NCBI GenBank assembly: GCA_018268455.1
Contig: JAFDWM010000290.1
Coordinates: 186,001 to 250,000 of the forward strand
DNA: 64,000 bases
Source of the DNA: Actinomycetota bacterium
GTDB taxonomy: Bacteria > Actinomycetota > Actinomycetes > Actinomycetales > Microbacteriaceae
Direction: 5' to 3'
In this document: one piece after another, positions 1 through 8,779 of the stretch
Position numbering within the stretch: the stretch's first letter is position 1
Layout: every line of letters starts with the position of its first letter
Made by a program: the position numbers and the translations under genes
Notes under the pieces: model-generated
The model's input: the letters and a program-made list of their open reading frames with translations, nothing else
The model's database searches: none
What the model was told of the DNA's origin: nothing

Positions 1-282
1 CAGCACGACCGCCGGGCGTTCGGTGAGTTTGAGCGTCGTGTCGAACTTCGCGAAGTGCTCCTCCAGCGTCTCCCGCAGCATGCGCTGCAGGTCCTTCGGA
101 TCCGTCGTGCGGTAGCGCTCCACCTTCGCGCGCAGCTCGTCAACGAGCCGTTCGGTGATGTCGGGCCCGAAATCGGCCGTGAGCAGCGCGGTCTCGAGGT
201 CGTCCCAGGTCTCGTCGTCGATGGTGGGTTTGACGAACATGCCGCGCAGTGCGCGACCGAGGGACCAGGACTTCTCCGCCAT
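1..282 (-). CDS. ftsY: Signal recognition particle receptor FtsY (5' part only)
   Basis: Ninety-four N-terminal residues are present, beginning MAEKSWSLGRALRGMF; the rest runs off the window. The segment is the helical N domain of SRP54-type GTPases, with the typical IDDETWDDLETALLTADFG stretch. The GTPase P-loop would follow just outside. FtsY docks ribosome-SRP complexes at the membrane for co-translational insertion. It lies downstream of smc in the same direction, a common bacterial arrangement. There is no long acidic A domain before the N domain, as in many actinobacterial homologues. A TAGGCT box ends six bases before the ATG, so it may have its own leaderless promoter. Confidence 0.9.
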   Translation of the reverse strand, partial: MAEKSWSLGRALRGMFVKPTIDDETWDDLETALLTADFGPDITERLVDELRAKVERYRTTDPKDLQRMLRETLEEHFAKFDTTLKLTERPAVVL

Positions 283-367
283 TGCTCCAGCCTAGGGCCA
301 GCCGTCCGGCGGATCCGGCGTGTTCGCCGAGGGCACGCAGCGGGCACCCTGCTCGTCGCTGTCCCGA

Positions 368-3300
368 TCAGGCCGGGATCGCGGCGGCGCGGTCGCCGAC
401 GCGCTGCCCGACCACGGCCGACACCCCGTCCTGGCGCATCGAGACGCCGTACAGGGCGTCGGCGATCTCCATCGTGCGCTTCTGGTGCGTGATCACGAGC
501 AGCTGGGAGTTCGCGCGCAGCTGCTCGAACACCGTCAGCAGCCGGCCCAGATTCGCGTCGTCGAGGGCCGCCTCGACCTCGTCCAGGATGTAGAACGGGC
601 TGGGTCGCGCCTTGAAGATCGCGACCAGCAGCGCGACGGCCGCAAGCGAGCGCTCGCCACCGGAGAGCAGCGAGAGGCGCTCGATCTTCTTGCCGACAGG
701 GCGCACCGCGACCTCGATGCCGGTGTTCAGCAGATCGTCGGGGTTCGTGAGCGAGATGCTGCCCGCACCGCCCGGGAACAGCAGCGGGAACACCTCGCCG
801 AACGCCTGCCTGGTGTCCTCGAACGCCGCGGCGAAGATCGCCTGCATCCGCTCGTCGAGCTCGCCGATGATCGTGAGCAGATCCTGCCGGGTCTTGCTGA
901 GGTCGGCGAGCTGCTCGGTGAGGAAGGCGTGTCGCTGCTCGAGCGCGGCGAACTCCTCGAGCGCGAGCGGGTTGACCCGGCCGAGCTGGGCGAGCTTGCG
1001 CTCCGCCTCCTGCAGCCGCCGCTGCTGGATGCCGCGGTCATACCGGATGCCGTTCGACTCCGGTTCATCCGCGTCGGACGGACCGTTCGGATCGCCGGGA
1101 ACAAGCTGATCGGGTCCATATTCCGCAACGAGAATATCTTCGTCGAGAGCAAGCTCGGACTGCACGCGCTCCAGCAGGCTGCTCAGATGCAGCTTCTTCT
1201 CATGGATCTGCAGCTCGAGGCCGTGCACGCTCTCGGTGAGACCGGCGAGACGCTCGCGCAGCGATGAGTCCTGACGACGCAGCTCGCCGAGCTCCTCGTT
1301 CTGCGCCGAGCGGGCGGTCTCTGCGGCGGCAAGCGAGAGCCGCGCCTCGGCCACCGAGCGATCGAGCGAATCCAGGATGCGAGGCAGCTCGGAGACGACG
1401 CCGGAGGCGGTCTCGCGCTGAGCACGCCGGATCACCGCCCGGCGAGCCGCCTCCGCGGCGGCCTCGCGCTCGCGCTCCCGCTGGCGTTCCAGCGACGCGA
1501 CGCGCGCCTCCGCGGCACGCACGCGCTCGCGCAGGGTCTCCACACCCAGGCGCGCCTCGATCTCGGTCTCGCGCGCGGCCTCGAGCGCCTCCAGCAGATC
1601 GTCCCGGGCCGACACGTCCAGCACCGGCCGCGGCATCGATTCCGCCTGCGCGAGCGCGATCTTGGCGGAGTCGGCGTTCTGCTCCGCGTCGGCGACGGCG
1701 GACTGCGCCTGGGTCAACCCGCTCTCCAGGCGTTCGCATTCCGCGATCGCGGACTCGTGCTGCACCACGACGCGGTTGATCTGCTCCGTGTGGGCGGCCA
1801 GCGCCGCGTCATGCTCGCGCAGGATGCGCAGCGCGTCGCGGGACTCGCGCCGGGCGACCTCGAGCTTCTCGGATCCCCCCTCGCGAGCGTCGCGGAGTGC
1901 GTCGACGACGACGCGCACCTCGTCGAGCCGCTCGATCGCGGCGTCGCGCTCGGCCACGAGTTCGAGCCGGGAGCGCTCGCCGCCGGAACCGGTGTGCAGG
2001 GTGTGCGCAGTGACGACCTCGCCGGCGCGCGTGACGACGGTCAGCGGGAGACCGAGCGCGGCCGCCGCCGCGGCGTGAGCGGATCGCGCCGCGGCGAGGT
2101 CATCGACGACGACGACGTGGGCGAGGATCCCGAGGACACCGGCCGGTGCCGTGACGACCTCCGCCGCGGGGGTCGCTCCCGAGATCCGTGCGTCGGCGAC
2201 CGCCATCGCGGCGCCCTCGGAGATCACGATGTCGACGCCGCGATCGACGTCGGCGGCGAGCCCGAAGGCGGCGGCCGCGTCGTCGACGAGCACACCCTCC
2301 GCGAGCGGGCCGAGCACGGCTGCCACGGCCGCCTCGAAGCCGGCCGTGACCTGCACGGCGTCGCCGACGAGACCGCGCACGCCGGGGCGGCCCGCGGCGA
2401 CGATCTCGGCCGCTCCCCCGGAGACCGAGATCGCGCTGCCGAGCGCCGCGGCCTTCGCCCGGAGCGCCTCGGTCTCGCGCTCCGCCGAATGCAGGCGCTC
2501 GCGCAGCCCCTCCAGCGTGGTCTCCGCGGCGACCGCACGGGCCTGCGCCCGCTCGTACGCCTCCGCGTGTTCGGCTGCGGTACCCTCAGGCGCCTCGCCC
2601 TCCTCGATGCGATCGCGCACCTCCGCGGCCTGGCGTCGGCGCTCGTGCGCGGACTCCAGCGCGTTCTCCTGGCGCAGCACCGCACCGCGCACGGCCGCGA
2701 GCGCGGAAGCCGCCGCCTCCGCCTGCCCGCGCAGCGTGTTCACGCGCATGTCGTGCGCGGAGACGAGGGCGCTCTGCTCGGCGATGTCGACGTCCAGCGC
2801 GTCCAGCTCGGCGCGCGCGCCGGCGACGTCACGCACCGCCTGCTGCGCGGCGTCCTGCGCACGCCCGATTCCGGAGGAGATGTCCTCCACCTCGTGCACG
2901 GCCTCATCGATGCTCACCTGCGTCACGGTGATCGCCGTGACCGCGTCGTCCTCGTCCGAGCCCAGCAGCGCCAGACGCTGATTGGCGAGGGTGAACAGCG
3001 CGCGCACGCGCTCCTGCACCTGCTCGAGGCCGAACGCCACCCGCCGCGCCTCATCGACGGCGGCGGAATTCTGCAGCGCTTCCAGGCGCGCGATCTCCGC
3101 GCGCACCCGATCCCCCTGCTCGCTGAGCACCACGCGCTCGGCGTGGCGCTCATGCTCGTTGCGGGTGTGATCGGCCAGCGCCGTGCGCAGTGCGACCACG
3201 TCGTCGGCGAACAGCCGGGCCTTCGCATCGCGCACGACCGCAGCGATGGTCTGCGCCTCCCGGGCGATCTCCGCCTGGCGTCCGAGGGGCTTGAGCTGCC

Positions 3301-3898
3301 GGCGGATCTCCCCCGCGAGGTCACTGAGCCGGGTGAGGTTGGTCTCCATCGCGTCGAGCTTGCGGAGCGTCTTCTCCTTGCGGCGGCGGTGCTTGAGGAT
3401 TCCCGCCGCCTCCTCGATGAATCCGCGGCGGTCCTCCGGTGACGCCTGCAGCACGGTGTCGAGGCGTCCCTGGCCGACGATGACGTGCATCTCCCGGCCG
3501 AGCCCGGAGTCGCTGAGCAGCTCCTGCACGTCCAGCAGCCGGCAGCTCTCGCCGTTGATGGCGTACTCGCTGGAGCCGTTGCGGAACAGCGTGCGGCTGA
3601 TCGTCACCTCGGCGTACTCGATCGGCAGAGCCCCATCGGCGTTGTCGATCGTCAGCTGCACTTCGGCACGACCGAGCGGCCCGCGGGTGGACGTGCCCGC
3701 GAAGATGACGTCCTCCATCTTGCCGCCGCGCAGCGTCTTCGCACCCTGCTCCCCCATCACCCAGGCGAGGGCGTCGACGACATTCGACTTGCCGGATCCG
3801 TTCGGGCCCACGATGCACGTGACACCCGGCTCGAAGGCGAACACCGTCGGCTGCGCGAAGGACTTGAACCCCTTCAGGGTCAGGCTCTTCAGGTGCAT
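368..3898 (-). CDS. smc: Chromosome segregation protein SMC
   Basis: A full-length SMC ATPase of 1176 residues, the subunit that with ScpA and ScpB compacts and helps segregate the chromosome. The N-terminal ATPase half carries Walker A GPNGSGKSN at residues 31-39. Long charged coiled coils flank a hinge at about residues 490-660. The C-terminal half has the ABC signature LSGGERSL and a Walker B ending in YILDEVEAALDD. I chose the ATG that gives MHLKSLTLKGFKSF, the classic SMC start; a GTG two codons upstream is also open. No good Shine-Dalgarno is visible. A TAGCGT box lies about 35 bases upstream. ftsY follows after an 85-base gap. Confidence 0.97.
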   Translation of the reverse strand: MHLKSLTLKGFKSFAQPTVFAFEPGVTCIVGPNGSGKSNVVDALAWVMGEQGAKTLRGGKMEDVIFAGTSTRGPLGRAEVQLTIDNADGALPIEYAEVTISRTLFRNGSSEYAINGESCRLLDVQELLSDSGLGREMHVIVGQGRLDTVLQASPEDRRGFIEEAAGILKHRRRKEKTLRKLDAMETNLTRLSDLAGEIRRQLKPLGRQAEIAREAQTIAAVVRDAKARLFADDVVALRTALADHTRNEHERHAERVVLSEQGDRVRAEIARLEALQNSAAVDEARRVAFGLEQVQERVRALFTLANQRLALLGSDEDDAVTAITVTQVSIDEAVHEVEDISSGIGRAQDAAQQAVRDVAGARAELDALDVDIAEQSALVSAHDMRVNTLRGQAEAAASALAAVRGAVLRQENALESAHERRRQAAEVRDRIEEGEAPEGTAAEHAEAYERAQARAVAAETTLEGLRERLHSAERETEALRAKAAALGSAISVSGGAAEIVAAGRPGVRGLVGDAVQVTAGFEAAVAAVLGPLAEGVLVDDAAAAFGLAADVDRGVDIVISEGAAMAVADARISGATPAAEVVTAPAGVLGILAHVVVVDDLAAARSAHAAAAAALGLPLTVVTRAGEVVTAHTLHTGSGGERSRLELVAERDAAIERLDEVRVVVDALRDAREGGSEKLEVARRESRDALRILREHDAALAAHTEQINRVVVQHESAIAECERLESGLTQAQSAVADAEQNADSAKIALAQAESMPRPVLDVSARDDLLEALEAARETEIEARLGVETLRERVRAAEARVASLERQREREREAAAEAARRAVIRRAQRETASGVVSELPRILDSLDRSVAEARLSLAAAETARSAQNEELGELRRQDSSLRERLAGLTESVHGLELQIHEKKLHLSSLLERVQSELALDEDILVAEYGPDQLVPGDPNGPSDADEPESNGIRYDRGIQQRRLQEAERKLAQLGRVNPLALEEFAALEQRHAFLTEQLADLSKTRQDLLTIIGELDERMQAIFAAAFEDTRQAFGEVFPLLFPGGAGSISLTNPDDLLNTGIEVAVRPVGKKIERLSLLSGGERSLAAVALLVAIFKARPSPFYILDEVEAALDDANLGRLLTVFEQLRANSQLLVITHQKRTMEIADALYGVSMRQDGVSAVVGQRVGDRAAAIPA

Positions 3899-4003
3899 GG
3901 GCACGCTCGGCGATCGACGCAGGTCACGGCCTCTACGCTATCGCCCGCGCGGCGCCGTCCCGGAAGGGAAACGCGCGGGGTCCAGGGATTTCTGAACGCA
4001 TCC

Positions 4004-4033
4004 TTGACGTCTGCCGCGAAGTGCCGCTAGCGT
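4004..4033 (+). promoter_or_regulatory. Candidate sigma-70-type promoter for the 4067 small ORF
   Basis: A -35 hexamer TTGACG (4004-4009) and a -10 hexamer TAGCGT (4028-4033) are separated by 18 bases. It points right, into the small ORF at 4067 and away from smc. This is the best -35/-10 pair I saw by eye in this intergenic region. Seen in sequence; activity is inferred. Confidence 0.5.
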
Positions 4034-4066
4034 GGCTACCCGCGACAGACGAGAGGAGGCGCCGCC

Positions 4067-4159
4067 ATGATGATCCGCACCGATCAGAACCCATTCGACG
4101 GGTTCCCCGCGTACTCGGCAGCCACCCTCCTCTGCTCTTCGATCCTCGCGGCCGCATAG
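4067..4159 (+). CDS. Small ORF of 30 residues with strong ribosome binding site
   Basis: A short reading frame that starts MMIRTDQNPFDGF and ends TLLCSSILAAA, preceded by GAGGAGG at ideal spacing and by a plausible promoter at 4004-4033. The charged N terminus is followed by a weakly hydrophobic C-terminal half of about 15 residues, too short and polar to be a certain membrane segment. I do not recognise it. It could be a genuine microprotein or a leader peptide for the genes that follow. The 256 bases from its stop to the next small gene hold no convincing ORF or hairpin. Confidence 0.5.
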   Translation: MMIRTDQNPFDGFPAYSAATLLCSSILAAA

Positions 4160-4415
4160 CGCGTCGCTGAGGCTCGTCCGTCCCTGACGGAGGCTTCGAT
4201 ACGTCGTCCCGCGTCGGCTCCGCCGGCCTGACGCCCCGTGCGTCCGCGATCCGCAGCGCCTGTCCGGCGGCCGCGTCGATCGCCTCCCGATCCGAACCAG
4301 GATCGTCGGATCCGTCTGCGGATCCCCCTCTGCCGCGACACGCCCCGGCGTCCCACCTGGTCGCCGCGGCATGCCGCGCACCGCCTTCCGGCACGACCAA
4401 CGAAAGCGAATCCTC

Positions 4416-4691
4416 GTGAATTCCGCACTGCACGCCTCGCCTCCCACCGAGTCGACGCACGGCGCTCATCCCGAGCGCGACCTGTCCATCACCCTTCCCC
4501 GAGAGGAGGAGCTGCGCCGGCTGAGCCTCGCCCAGCGCGTGGCCCTCCGCGTGGCTCTGCGCCTGATCGTGCGCGTACGCGTGCTCGAGCACGACCTCGC
4601 CCGGTGCGAGCGCGAACGGGCGCACGAACTCCTCAGGGCGCAGACCGAGCAGCTTCGGATCCGCCACACGCTCCCCCGGCAGATGCTGTGA
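4416..4691 (+). CDS. Hypothetical protein of 91 residues, helical and arginine-rich
   Basis: I do not recognise a family. The protein begins (GTG) with a polar stretch. Its middle, rich in Arg, Leu, Val and Ala (RRLSLAQRVALRVALRL), would form an amphipathic basic helix, and a charged helical tail with Glu/Arg/His follows. A purine stretch GAAAG lies 9-13 bases before the GTG. An alternative in-frame ATG lies at 4371, but that extension looks like non-coding sequence. It sits between the 30-residue ORF and the ABC transporter genes in the same direction. It could encode an accessory or regulatory protein for the transporter; this is inference from position only. Confidence 0.5.
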   Translation: MNSALHASPPTESTHGAHPERDLSITLPREEELRRLSLAQRVALRVALRLIVRVRVLEHDLARCERERAHELLRAQTEQLRIRHTLPRQML

Positions 4692-4838
4692 GCATCGTGA
4701 CCACGCAGGAGGCGGGATCGCGGATGCGTTCCTCGGCGTCGCCGGATGGCGAGGAATCATCCTCCCGGATGACGTCCGGGAGCGGATCTGCATCCGCAGG
4801 CGCATGACTGCACGAGCCCGGCCGGGAAGACTGGAAGC

Positions 4839-5534
4839 ATGAGTGAAGCGGTCATCGAAGCACAGGGCCTGGTCAAGACGTTCGGCGCGACGCGCGCGCT
4901 CGCCGGGGTGGATCTGCAGATCGCGCCCGGCGAGTCCGTCGCGATCATGGGCGCCTCCGGTTCCGGCAAGACGACGCTCCTGCATGTGCTGGCGGGCATC
5001 ACCCGCCCGGACGCCGGACGCGCACTGTTCCGGCCGCAGGGCGGTGGCGTCGTCGAGGTGAGCGCGCTCGGCGAGGCGGCGCGGTCGCGGCTGCGACGCG
5101 AGTCCTTCGGCTTCGTCTTCCAGCAGGGGCTGCTGATCCCCGAGCTCACCGCGATCGAGAACGTCGCTCTGGCCGCGATGATCACCGGTGTTTCGCGCGC
5201 CGAGGCGACCCAGCGTGCGGCCGGCTGGCTCGCCGCGCTCGGGCTGCAGGGCATGGAGGATCGACGCATCGGCGAGTTGTCCGGCGGCCAGGCGCAGCGG
5301 GTGGCGATCGCGCGCGCCCAGGTGACCGGGGCCGGCGTCGTCTTCGCCGACGAGCCGACCGGCGCCCTGGACTCGACGACGTCCGGCGAGGTCATGGATG
5401 CGCTGCTCTGGTCGACCACTGGTCAGGGACGCACCCTCGTGCTCGTCACCCACGATGCGCAGGTCGCCGCACGGTGCTCGCGCATCATCGCGGTCCGCGA
5501 CGGCGTCGTGCAGAGCACGGAGGTCGCCGCATGA
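4839..5534 (+). CDS. ABC transporter ATP-binding protein (LolD/MacB type)
   Basis: A 231-residue nucleotide-binding subunit. Walker A GASGSGKT lies at residues 38-45, the signature LSGGQ at 147-151, Walker B VVFADE at 167-172, and the switch histidine VTHD at 203-206. Such ATPases pair with FtsX-like permeases in export, lipoprotein release or antimicrobial-peptide resistance. The partner permease follows with an ATGA overlap, so the two are translationally coupled. The insert around residues 62-75 (RPQGGGVVE) is short and family-typical. GGAAG precedes the ATG and an AAGACT box lies six bases upstream. Confidence 0.93.
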   Translation: MSEAVIEAQGLVKTFGATRALAGVDLQIAPGESVAIMGASGSGKTTLLHVLAGITRPDAGRALFRPQGGGVVEVSALGEAARSRLRRESFGFVFQQGLLIPELTAIENVALAAMITGVSRAEATQRAAGWLAALGLQGMEDRRIGELSGGQAQRVAIARAQVTGAGVVFADEPTGALDSTTSGEVMDALLWSTTGQGRTLVLVTHDAQVAARCSRIIAVRDGVVQSTEVAA

Positions 5535-6847
5535 ACGCGGCGACTCTGCGCCTGCTGCTGCGCCCGGCCCCCGGCTCGCTCGGTGTGGTCGTGATCCCGA
5601 CGATCGCCTTCGCCGTGGTGTCGGCGCTCGTGCTCACCGTCGTCGGCGGCGCTCAGGCCTTCTGGCTCTGGGACGACGACGCCGCGATCATCTATCAGCT
5701 TCTCGCTGCCGTCGCCCTGGTGCTGCTGGTCGTTCCGCTCGGCGCGCTCGGCGCCGCGGCGGCCCGGCTCAGCGCCCGCCGACGCGACGAGCGTCTGTCC
5801 ACGCTGCGTCTGCTCGGGGTGACCGGGTTCGGGGTCGGCGTGCTCGCGGTCATCGAGTCGACACTGATCGCGGCGATCGGTGTGGTCGGGGGGATCCTGC
5901 TGTCGCTCGCGGCGTCACCCCTCGTCGGGCTCATCCCGTTCCGCGGGGCCCCGCTCGGATCCACTGTCCTGCTGCCGCCGTGGGCGACCGCCGCCATCGC
6001 GGCGGGAACAGTCCTCCTCGCGACGCTCAGTGCCGTGATCGGACTGCGTCGCGTCATCATCTCCCCGCTCGGAGTGCGCACGCGCACCACCCCGCCCGCA
6101 CCGCACTGGCTGCGGGCGCTGATCGGCGTCGGCGCGATCGCCGCCGGATTCGTCGCGGCGAAGCTTCTACCCGAGTACGGCGATGTCATCGCGCTCATCG
6201 CAGGAATGGTCGCCATCTTCGCCGTCGGCCTTCTCGTGCTCAACCTCGTCGGGCCGTGGACCCTCAAGATCGGCGCGCGTCGGCAGCTGCGGCGCGCACG
6301 CACTCCTTCCCGGCTGCTCGCCGCGCGGATCGTGCTGGATGATCCGAAGGCCGCTTGGCGCCAGGTCGGCGGAATCGCGATGACGAGCTTCATGGCGGTC
6401 TTCGCCGGGACGGGCGTGGCCCTCATGGACCTGATGGGTTCGGCCGCGATGTCTTCCGCCGATCTCACGCTCCTCACCGACATGCGCACGGGGCTCATCA
6501 TCACCCTCGTCGCGTCGTTCGTCATGGTCGCGTGCTCGGTCGCAGTGACCCAGGCATCGGAGGTCCTCGACCAGCGTCCGCTGCACCGCAGCCTGCACTT
6601 CCTCGGTGCGCCGGCCGACACCGTCGATTCGGCTCGACGTCGCGCGGTGATGTCGCCGCTGCTGCTCACCTCGCTGGGCTCGGCGCTGTGCGCCGCAGTA
6701 CTGGTCTTCCCGCTGCTCGGCATCACCCTGATCATCGCGCCCCTGTCGCTGCTGACGATCGCCGCCGTGCTGACGGCCGGGATCCTGCTGGTCTGGATCG
6801 CCACCCGTCTCACGCGGCCGCTGCTGCTGCGCGCGTTCGCCGGCTGA
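5531..6847 (+). CDS. FtsX-like ABC transporter permease
   Basis: A 438-residue membrane protein and partner of the preceding ATPase. The ATG overlaps the ATPase stop (ATGA). Hydrophobic segments fall in two groups: several in the first 250 residues, then, after a cytoplasmic-looking stretch rich in Arg (GARRQLRRARTPSRLL), another group ending with paired helices near the C terminus. It lacks the large extracellular MacB domain, so it resembles the compact permeases often found beside PadR or two-component regulators in actinobacteria. Substrate is not predictable from sequence. Confidence 0.85.
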   Translation: MNAATLRLLLRPAPGSLGVVVIPTIAFAVVSALVLTVVGGAQAFWLWDDDAAIIYQLLAAVALVLLVVPLGALGAAAARLSARRRDERLSTLRLLGVTGFGVGVLAVIESTLIAAIGVVGGILLSLAASPLVGLIPFRGAPLGSTVLLPPWATAAIAAGTVLLATLSAVIGLRRVIISPLGVRTRTTPPAPHWLRALIGVGAIAAGFVAAKLLPEYGDVIALIAGMVAIFAVGLLVLNLVGPWTLKIGARRQLRRARTPSRLLAARIVLDDPKAAWRQVGGIAMTSFMAVFAGTGVALMDLMGSAAMSSADLTLLTDMRTGLIITLVASFVMVACSVAVTQASEVLDQRPLHRSLHFLGAPADTVDSARRRAVMSPLLLTSLGSALCAAVLVFPLLGITLIIAPLSLLTIAAVLTAGILLVWIATRLTRPLLLRAFAG

Positions 6848-6894
6848 CGGGACTGCCGATCCTGAGCCGCACAGAGTGACAGGGCCGTCGATCG

Positions 6895-7800
6895 TCAGCG
6901 CGTGCGCTGGCACCTCGGGCAGAAGTGACTCGACCGGTTCATGAACGCCTCGCGGCGGATCGGGCCCCCGCAGCGCGGGCACGGCTCGCCAGTGCGGCCG
7001 TAGGCGTTCAGCGAGTGCGCGAAGTAGCCGGCCTGCCCGTTCACATTCACGTACTGCGCGTCGAAACTCGTACCGCCTTCGGCCAGGGCCTTCTGCAGCA
7101 CGGCCCGCACCTCGGCGAGCAGGCGGTGCGCCGACACGGTGGAAAGATCGGATGCCGGCTTCTCCGGATGGATCCGCGCCGCCCACAGCGACTCGTCGGC
7201 ATAGATGTTGCCGACGCCGCTGATCAGGTTCTGATCCAGCAGCACCCGCTTGATCGCGCTCCGACGCGTGCGCAGTGCGTCCCGGAAGGCACGGTCGCTG
7301 AACGCCGGATCCATCGGATCGCGGGCGATGTGCGCGACCTGCGACGGGATCAGCGGATCCTCGCTGCCCCATCCGGCAGCGCGGCGATCGGCGGTCGGCA
7401 CCAGGCTGTCGACCGCAAGCGATCCGAAGGTGCGCTGATCGGCGAAGACGACGGCGAGCTCGCCATGCTGCGGATGCTCGACGAAGAGGCGGATCCGCTC
7501 ATGCCGCTCCGCCGCAGCCTCGGGGCGGCGCAGCAGCAGCTGCCCGGACATGCCGAGGTGGCCGACGATCGCCCGTGCTGCCGTGTCGGGCGAGCCTGCG
7601 AGCGGCAGCCACAGGAACTTGCCGCGGCGCGCGACCGTGCGCACGGTCGCGCCCTCGAGCCGGGCGACGAAGTCGGCGGCCCCTGCGGGATGCCGGGTGA
7701 GGGCGCGCTCGTCGAGCACGGATACCGAGACGATCGTCGCGCCGGTCATCGCGGGCGCGAGCCCGGCACGGACCACCTCGACCTCGGGCAGCTCTGGCAT
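6895..7800 (-). CDS. mutM: Formamidopyrimidine-DNA glycosylase (Fpg/MutM)
   Basis: A 301-residue bifunctional glycosylase/AP lyase that removes 8-oxoguanine and ring-opened purines. After Met removal the mature protein starts PELPEVEVV, with catalytic Pro and Glu. An H2TH region surrounds LLDQNLISGVGNIYADE, and the C terminus carries a zinc finger with two CPRC motifs (CPRCGG and CPRCQ). Length and ends match the family. It follows rnc by six bases in the same operon, a common actinobacterial pairing. Confidence 0.96.
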   Translation of the reverse strand: MPELPEVEVVRAGLAPAMTGATIVSVSVLDERALTRHPAGAADFVARLEGATVRTVARRGKFLWLPLAGSPDTAARAIVGHLGMSGQLLLRRPEAAAERHERIRLFVEHPQHGELAVVFADQRTFGSLAVDSLVPTADRRAAGWGSEDPLIPSQVAHIARDPMDPAFSDRAFRDALRTRRSAIKRVLLDQNLISGVGNIYADESLWAARIHPEKPASDLSTVSAHRLLAEVRAVLQKALAEGGTSFDAQYVNVNGQAGYFAHSLNAYGRTGEPCPRCGGPIRREAFMNRSSHFCPRCQRTR

Positions 7801-7806
7801 GAACGA

Positions 7807-8523
7807 TCAGCCGCGGTCGCTGAGCGCGTGCCACGCGGACAGCGCGGCCGCCATCTCGGCGGTCTTCTTGCTGGTGCCGGTGCCATCGGCCCGGTGCTCC
7901 CCGGCCGCCACCGTCGCCGTGAAGCGCCGATCGTGATCGGGCCCGGTCGACACCACGTCGTACACGGGCGCACCGATGCCCAGCCGCGCGGCGAGTTCCT
8001 GCAGTGCGGTCTTGGGATCCATCGCCGCGCCATACCGCTCGGGGTCGGCGAGCAGCGGCTCGACGAGACGCAGCACGAGCGATGTCGCGGTCTCGGGACC
8101 CGCCGAGAGGAAGGTCGCGCCGAACACGGCCTCCATGGTGTCGGCGAGGATCGAGTCCTTGTCGCGACCGCCGGTGCGCTCCTCGCCCTTGCCGAGCAGG
8201 ATGTACGCGCCCAGGCCGATGCCGCGCGCGACCTCCGCCAGCGCGAGGGTCGACACGACGCTGGCCCGGCGCTTGGCGAGGGACCCCTCATCGAGGTCGG
8301 GATGCGTCGTGTACAGCATGACGGTGACGGCCTGCCCCAGCACGGAGTCGCCGAGGAACTCGAGCCGCTCGTTGTGAGGGATACCGCCGTGCTCGTACGC
8401 AAAGGAGCGATGCGTCAGCGCAAGCTGAAGCAGCCCGGGGTCGATATCGACTCCGAGCTGCTCAGAAAGGCGGCGCGACTGCTCCCCTGCGCCGTCAGAA
8501 GACGGGTCGGGGACGCCTGCCAT
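7807..8523 (-). CDS. rnc: Ribonuclease III
   Basis: A 238-residue double-stranded RNA endonuclease that processes rRNA precursors and regulates mRNAs. The catalytic signature NERLEFLGDSVL is present near residue 42-53. A second acidic cluster (DSILADTMEAVFGA) supplies the remaining metal ligands. The C-terminal dsRNA-binding domain starts around DPKTALQELAARLG. I chose ATG 8523 (MAGVPDPSS); an in-frame extension overlaps rpmF and is not credible. The gene lies 14 bases after rpmF and probably shares its transcript with mutM. Confidence 0.96.
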   Translation of the reverse strand: MAGVPDPSSDGAGEQSRRLSEQLGVDIDPGLLQLALTHRSFAYEHGGIPHNERLEFLGDSVLGQAVTVMLYTTHPDLDEGSLAKRRASVVSTLALAEVARGIGLGAYILLGKGEERTGGRDKDSILADTMEAVFGATFLSAGPETATSLVLRLVEPLLADPERYGAAMDPKTALQELAARLGIGAPVYDVVSTGPDHDRRFTATVAAGEHRADGTGTSKKTAEMAAALSAWHALSDRG

Positions 8524-8537
8524 GATCGACGGATCGA

Positions 8538-8747
8538 TCAGACGTCGGCGACCTTGCGGCCCTTGTACTCGAGGAACAGCTCGGTGCCCTGCGAGTCGGT
8601 GACGACCTTCGCCTGGTGCGGGCGGCTGTAGACGACCTTGCCGTTCTCGATGGTCTTGACGAGGGCGGGAACCTCCGCCTTCCACTGCGCGCGACGCGAG
8701 CGGGTGTTCGAACGGGAGACCTTGCGCTTCGGGGGGTTACCGGCCAT
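8538..8747 (-). CDS. rpmF: 50S ribosomal protein L32, cysteine-free form
   Basis: A 69-residue L32. The conserved N-terminal region with PPKRKVSRSNTRSRRAQWK is intact. The C-terminal half, which in zinc-binding L32 carries four cysteines, here has none and instead reads PHQAKVVTDSQGTELF. It is therefore a zinc-independent (C-minus) L32. It lies between the DUF177 gene and rnc, a conserved neighbourhood that couples a ribosomal protein with an rRNA-processing enzyme. Confidence 0.95.
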   Translation of the reverse strand: MAGNPPKRKVSRSNTRSRRAQWKAEVPALVKTIENGKVVYSRPHQAKVVTDSQGTELFLEYKGRKVADV

Positions 8748-8779
8748 GGTTTCTTACCTTCTGTGTTCTGGGCGCGCAG

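Noticed and set aside
1757..3442. Long plus-strand ORF (561 codons) opposite smc
   Set aside because: Antisense to a confident smc gene, Arg/Asp/His-rich shadow composition and no domain. Extreme third-position GC gives such shadows in this DNA.
4160..4415. Overlapping ORFs on both strands between the 30-residue ORF and 4416
   Set aside because: None has a ribosome binding site; all are Arg/Pro/Ser-rich GC shadows.
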